Shown here: piece after piece, positions 29,950 to 32,518 of the stretch
How the letters are laid out: each line of letters opens with the position of its first letter
Numbering within the stretch: the stretch's first letter is position 1
From: Oligoflexia bacterium
Lineage (GTDB): Bacteria; Bdellovibrionota; UBA1018
DNA: 32,518 nucleotides
Direction: 5' to 3'
NCBI GenBank assembly: GCA_014376785.1
Contig: JACMQW010000028.1
Location: 1-32,518, forward strand
Position numbers and translations under genes: made by a program
The notes under the pieces: generated by a model
Seen by the model: the letters and a program-made list of their open reading frames with translations, nothing else
Database searches by the model: none
Told to the model about the DNA's origin: nothing

Positions 29950-31308
29950 ATGTTTCTTAAGAATCGCATGGAAGCGATTCGCGGATTTTCGCCGCATTTT
30001 ATTTTCGCTTTGCTTGGCTTTTCCATTCTCGGATCGTTCGCGGCCGCATCTGCGATCGCACGCGAAGCCCCGAAAGTCCGTGTGCGAATCTTAGACTCGT
30101 CCTCCTCTTTTCGAGTGAGGGGATTTGATCTTCGGCTGCGCTCGATGGATCGCACCGAACTCAGGCTTTCCCAAGCGTCGTCTAGCCGAGTTCCCCGAGG
30201 CGCGCAGGCTCAAGTCGATCGTTTAGCGGAGTGGGAGCTGAAATGTCCGAATGGAGCGGTGGTCGAGGCACGCCAGATGGGATCAGGAAAGTTTCCGCTT
30301 CGAACCGTTTATTTTGCGGCCCCAATGGAAATCGATGGGCCTTCGGGATTCGTTACGGTGAGAGGAAAGCCTTACCGGGAAAAAATTTCGGTTCATCCGG
30401 TGCTGAGTCACGGGGCTTGGAAATGTGAAGCCGTGAACCACGTCGATGTGGAGAATTACCTCGACGGTTTGGTGAACGCAGAATTTTCTGCGGCGTGGAG
30501 TCGCGAGGCGATCGATGCCCAGGTGATCGCGGCTCGGACCTACGCTTATTACCAAATGAAACTGATGGCCGGGAAAAAAGGCGGTAGTCATTTCGACCTC
30601 GACTCGACGATTAAGGACCAGGTCTATGATGGATCGACCCGGGAAGACTACCGATCGCGCATGAGTGCGCTCCGAACGAGGGGGGTGGTGCTCAAAGCAT
30701 CCCGCAGCGATGATTGGCCGATCAAAGCCTACTACCATTCGACCTGCGGTGGGCGCACGGAGTTGCCGGAAGTCGTTTGGGGGGCGCCATCAAAAGGGTT
30801 TAAATCACGAGTCGTCTGTCCATACTGTCGGTCGTCGCCCAGTTTCGTTTGGGATGTTCCGGTGAGTTCGAGCGAGATCGCACTCGAAATTTGGAAGGGT
30901 GCGCGCGAATTAGGGCCGGCTGAGCGAGATCAAATCCGAAATTGGCCGGTGAGTTGGGAGAGAGAGCTTCGCGAAAGCCGCTTGCTGGATTTGCGCGTTA
31001 GCAGCGTGAACGCTTCGGGTCGTGCGGAGACCGTCACCTCGGCGTGGAGGAATCCCGCGGGCCGTGAGTTTTCTCTCGCGATGTCGGGAACGCAATTTCG
31101 CTCCTGGATCGGACCAAGCCGGCTAAAAAGCACCGTATTTCAAGTCCTCGCTGCGGGGAGCGACCAATGGGTCCTGCGCGGCCGAGGTTTCGGACACGGC
31201 GTGGGCCTCTGCCAGTGGGGCGCAAAAACGATGGGGGAAAGCGGTAAGCGGTCCCAAGAAATTCTAAAACTTTATTATCCAGATGCGGTGCTTGCTCGGG
31301 CCTGGTGA
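29950..31308 (+). CDS. SpoIID/LytB-domain protein
   Basis: An exported peptidoglycan-active protein of about 452 residues. In sporulators SpoIID is a lytic transglycosylase acting on denuded glycan; LytB-type homologues enhance amidases. A signal peptide is at about 14-38. The domain shows VENYLDGLVNAEFSAAWSREAIDAQ with the likely catalytic Glu in NAEFS, then VIAARTYA, YYHSTCGGRTE, a CPYC pair and a terminal GRGFGHGVGLCQWGAKTMG. GTG at 29947 is in frame one codon before this ATG and could also be used; GAGAGG precedes both. Non-sporulating Gram-negatives use such proteins in division or cell-wall remodelling, so that role is inferred. Confidence 0.92.
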   Translation: MFLKNRMEAIRGFSPHFIFALLGFSILGSFAAASAIAREAPKVRVRILDSSSSFRVRGFDLRLRSMDRTELRLSQASSSRVPRGAQAQVDRLAEWELKCPNGAVVEARQMGSGKFPLRTVYFAAPMEIDGPSGFVTVRGKPYREKISVHPVLSHGAWKCEAVNHVDVENYLDGLVNAEFSAAWSREAIDAQVIAARTYAYYQMKLMAGKKGGSHFDLDSTIKDQVYDGSTREDYRSRMSALRTRGVVLKASRSDDWPIKAYYHSTCGGRTELPEVVWGAPSKGFKSRVVCPYCRSSPSFVWDVPVSSSEIALEIWKGARELGPAERDQIRNWPVSWERELRESRLLDLRVSSVNASGRAETVTSAWRNPAGREFSLAMSGTQFRSWIGPSRLKSTVFQVLAAGSDQWVLRGRGFGHGVGLCQWGAKTMGESGKRSQEILKLYYPDAVLARAW

Positions 31309-32518
31309 TTTCGAACTGGTACAATTTTTTCTTTTCAACCGGGATTCCCAGTTCCGTGAGAATCTGGTCTTTTCGGGAATCTACGTCGCTCGAGGGAAGG
31401 TTCACTCGTTGGATGGGATCAGCGGACCGGATGAGGTAACCGAGGTGGGCTGAGATCTGCTCGCAATTAGCGAGCCATTCGACGATGCCGCCTTCCATCG
31501 CGCTTGATTCGGCTTTCAATGCTTCTAACCTTTGAGAAAGTGAGGTGAGTTCTCTACGTCTGGATTTGTCAGAAGTCGCGGAATCACCGACTGTCGGGAT
31601 CTCGGCAATCAATCGGTCACTCGCCACCTCTGCGCTATGGTTCGCTTCGAGGACCCCATCGAGCTGATTCTTTAAGCTCAGAACGTAATTCTCAGTCTGG
31701 AGCTGGTAGCGATTCAGAAACTTTACAAATTCCGAGCGACCGAATTTTTCAACGTTCGGATTTTTGGCGATAAACTCCTGAAATCTCGTCCAGATTTTTC
31801 GATTTGTGAATACCTCGTGATCGGCCAGCCCGAGTACCGCGGACTCGTGAAGGTTTCTCCGTAGCTCCTGATCGAACGTTGCGATTTCGGATGATTCGGT
31901 CGGGAGCGAAGTTCTTAATGAATGGCTAAGCGATTCGCGAAGTGTTTGGAACTGTTCCGCATTTCGATGCAGCGAGACTGAGTTGAGCCCCATGACTTCG
32001 GTGTGGCTTCGTTTGAGGTCATAATCTTCTGTTTGTGAGGGCTCGTCGCCGGACTTTGCGGTCGCATTCCGATAAGCGATTTTTTCGATACCGGTTTGGG
32101 TGGCCCCAATCTTGATACAATTCCCAATGTAACAGTAAGTCCGCGGACGCAGCATCGTGATGGTTGCTATAAAAGGGGAGTCGATGATTTTCATCGGAAT
32201 AGACCCATCATCGAATTCTTTTAATGTATCATTTCCTCTCGTCTGATCGAAATTCTTCAATAGTGGAACCGAATGATAAAAAATTTCGTTAATCAAAGTG
32301 ATCGCAGCAGATTTTAGTTCTGGTTCTCGATTAATTGTTTTGATCATCGCTTGGACAGCGGGCAAGTCCTTGTTTTCGATTCTAAAAATTCCGGTGTACT
32401 TCGAAGCGTCTGCGGAGAGCAGAACTTTAGTCATCTCTTCCCAACTCTCGGCGCTCACCATCTTCATGTCAGATTGAATTCCCTGAACCACCGGAGTTGG
32501 AATCATCAAAAGACTATA
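31034..32518 (-). CDS. Unidentified protein, 5' end beyond window, suspect 3' end
   Basis: The frame is open to the right edge, so the start may lie outside; the nearest in-frame ATG is at 32506. About 400 residues outside the neighbouring gene have normal protein-like composition. They include several acidic helical or coiled-coil-like stretches (for example SRRRELTSLSQRLEALKAESSAMEGGIVEWL), a YCYIGNC segment and a C-proximal KKKLYQFEITRPEQAP. No family is recognised. The last roughly 90 codons (31034-31308) run antisense through the well-conserved end of the SpoIID-like gene and turn Arg/Pro/Ser-rich, unlike the rest. The real stop is therefore probably near 31260-31280, with a frameshift (possibly at the A-runs around 31325-31335) in the sequence or the gene. 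Confidence 0.55.
   Translation of the reverse strand, partial: YSLLMIPTPVVQGIQSDMKMVSAESWEEMTKVLLSADASKYTGIFRIENKDLPAVQAMIKTINREPELKSAAITLINEIFYHSVPLLKNFDQTRGNDTLKEFDDGSIPMKIIDSPFIATITMLRPRTYCYIGNCIKIGATQTGIEKIAYRNATAKSGDEPSQTEDYDLKRSHTEVMGLNSVSLHRNAEQFQTLRESLSHSLRTSLPTESSEIATFDQELRRNLHESAVLGLADHEVFTNRKIWTRFQEFIAKNPNVEKFGRSEFVKFLNRYQLQTENYVLSLKNQLDGVLEANHSAEVASDRLIAEIPTVGDSATSDKSRRRELTSLSQRLEALKAESSAMEGGIVEWLANCEQISAHLGYLIRSADPIQRVNLPSSDVDSRKDQILTELGIPVEKKKLYQFEITRPEQAPHLDNKVLEFLGTAYRFPPSFLRPTGRGPRRVRNLGRAGPIGRSPQRGLEIRCFLAGLVRSRSEIAFPTSREKTHGPRDSSTPR

Overview
The window looks like ordinary chromosome from a free-living or predatory Gram-negative bacterium. Supporting features are a TamA/TamB-type outer-membrane assembly pair, an outer-membrane beta-barrel, several lipoboxes, a YafK-type L,D-transpeptidase and a SpoIID/LytB protein. 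A class II HMG-CoA reductase next to a polyprenyl diphosphate synthase and a MenA-like prenyltransferase points to mevalonate-fed isoprenoids and menaquinone. Most Proteobacteria lack this, but it fits Bdellovibrionota/Myxococcota-like lineages. That placement is inference; there is no rRNA or other strong marker. I see no phage, insertion sequence, CRISPR array, tRNA or rRNA.

Layout: 1-1245 (-) is the 5' part of argS, cut by the window edge. 1375-5168 (+) is a run of four envelope genes: a membrane-anchored TPR-like protein, a FecR-domain protein, an outer-membrane barrel and a lipoprotein aminopeptidase. 5213-9381 (-) is a tamA-tamB pair in which the TamA-like barrel carries a lipobox. 9516-10199 (-) is a small lipoprotein behind a strong sigma-54-type promoter. 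10605-14045 holds an L,D-transpeptidase, a secreted protein with a caspase/CHAT-like His and Cys arrangement, and two small secreted proteins.

14094-20685 (-) is a long same-strand block: polyprenyl synthase, menA-like, HMG-CoA reductase (these three with ATGA overlaps), then a lipoprotein MsrB-MsrA fusion, a hybrid-input histidine kinase and a single-domain response regulator. Immediately upstream is a GbsR/MarR-type regulator (20796-21344, -). Divergent from it is a two-gene operon (+) encoding a haem-oxygenase-fold putative diiron enzyme and an AzoR-type quinone/azo reductase. Two copies of the same 22-bp palindrome (TAGTTTA-N8-TAAACTA) lie in the only two upstream regions that would let this regulator control itself, the divergent redox operon and the isoprenoid/menaquinone operon. 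This is the most interesting system in the window: an apparent regulon linking prenyl-quinone synthesis to quinone reduction and an oxygen- or iron-dependent enzyme.

22755-24901 (-) is a NapH/NapG-like polyferredoxin membrane protein with a small membrane partner. 24963-26316 (+) is a stand-alone MshEN-like domain protein followed by an FAD/NAD(P) reductase, whose stop codon is caught up in a 22-bp tandem repeat. 26557-29468 (+) holds a zinc-ribbon miniprotein, a HolD/UDG-fold-like protein whose start codon lies in the loop of a perfect 12-bp hairpin, and the classic nfeD-slipin pair. 29535-32518 holds a small membrane protein, a SpoIID/LytB protein and an unidentified gene running off the right edge, whose 3' end overlaps the SpoIID gene antisense by an implausibly long 275 bp.
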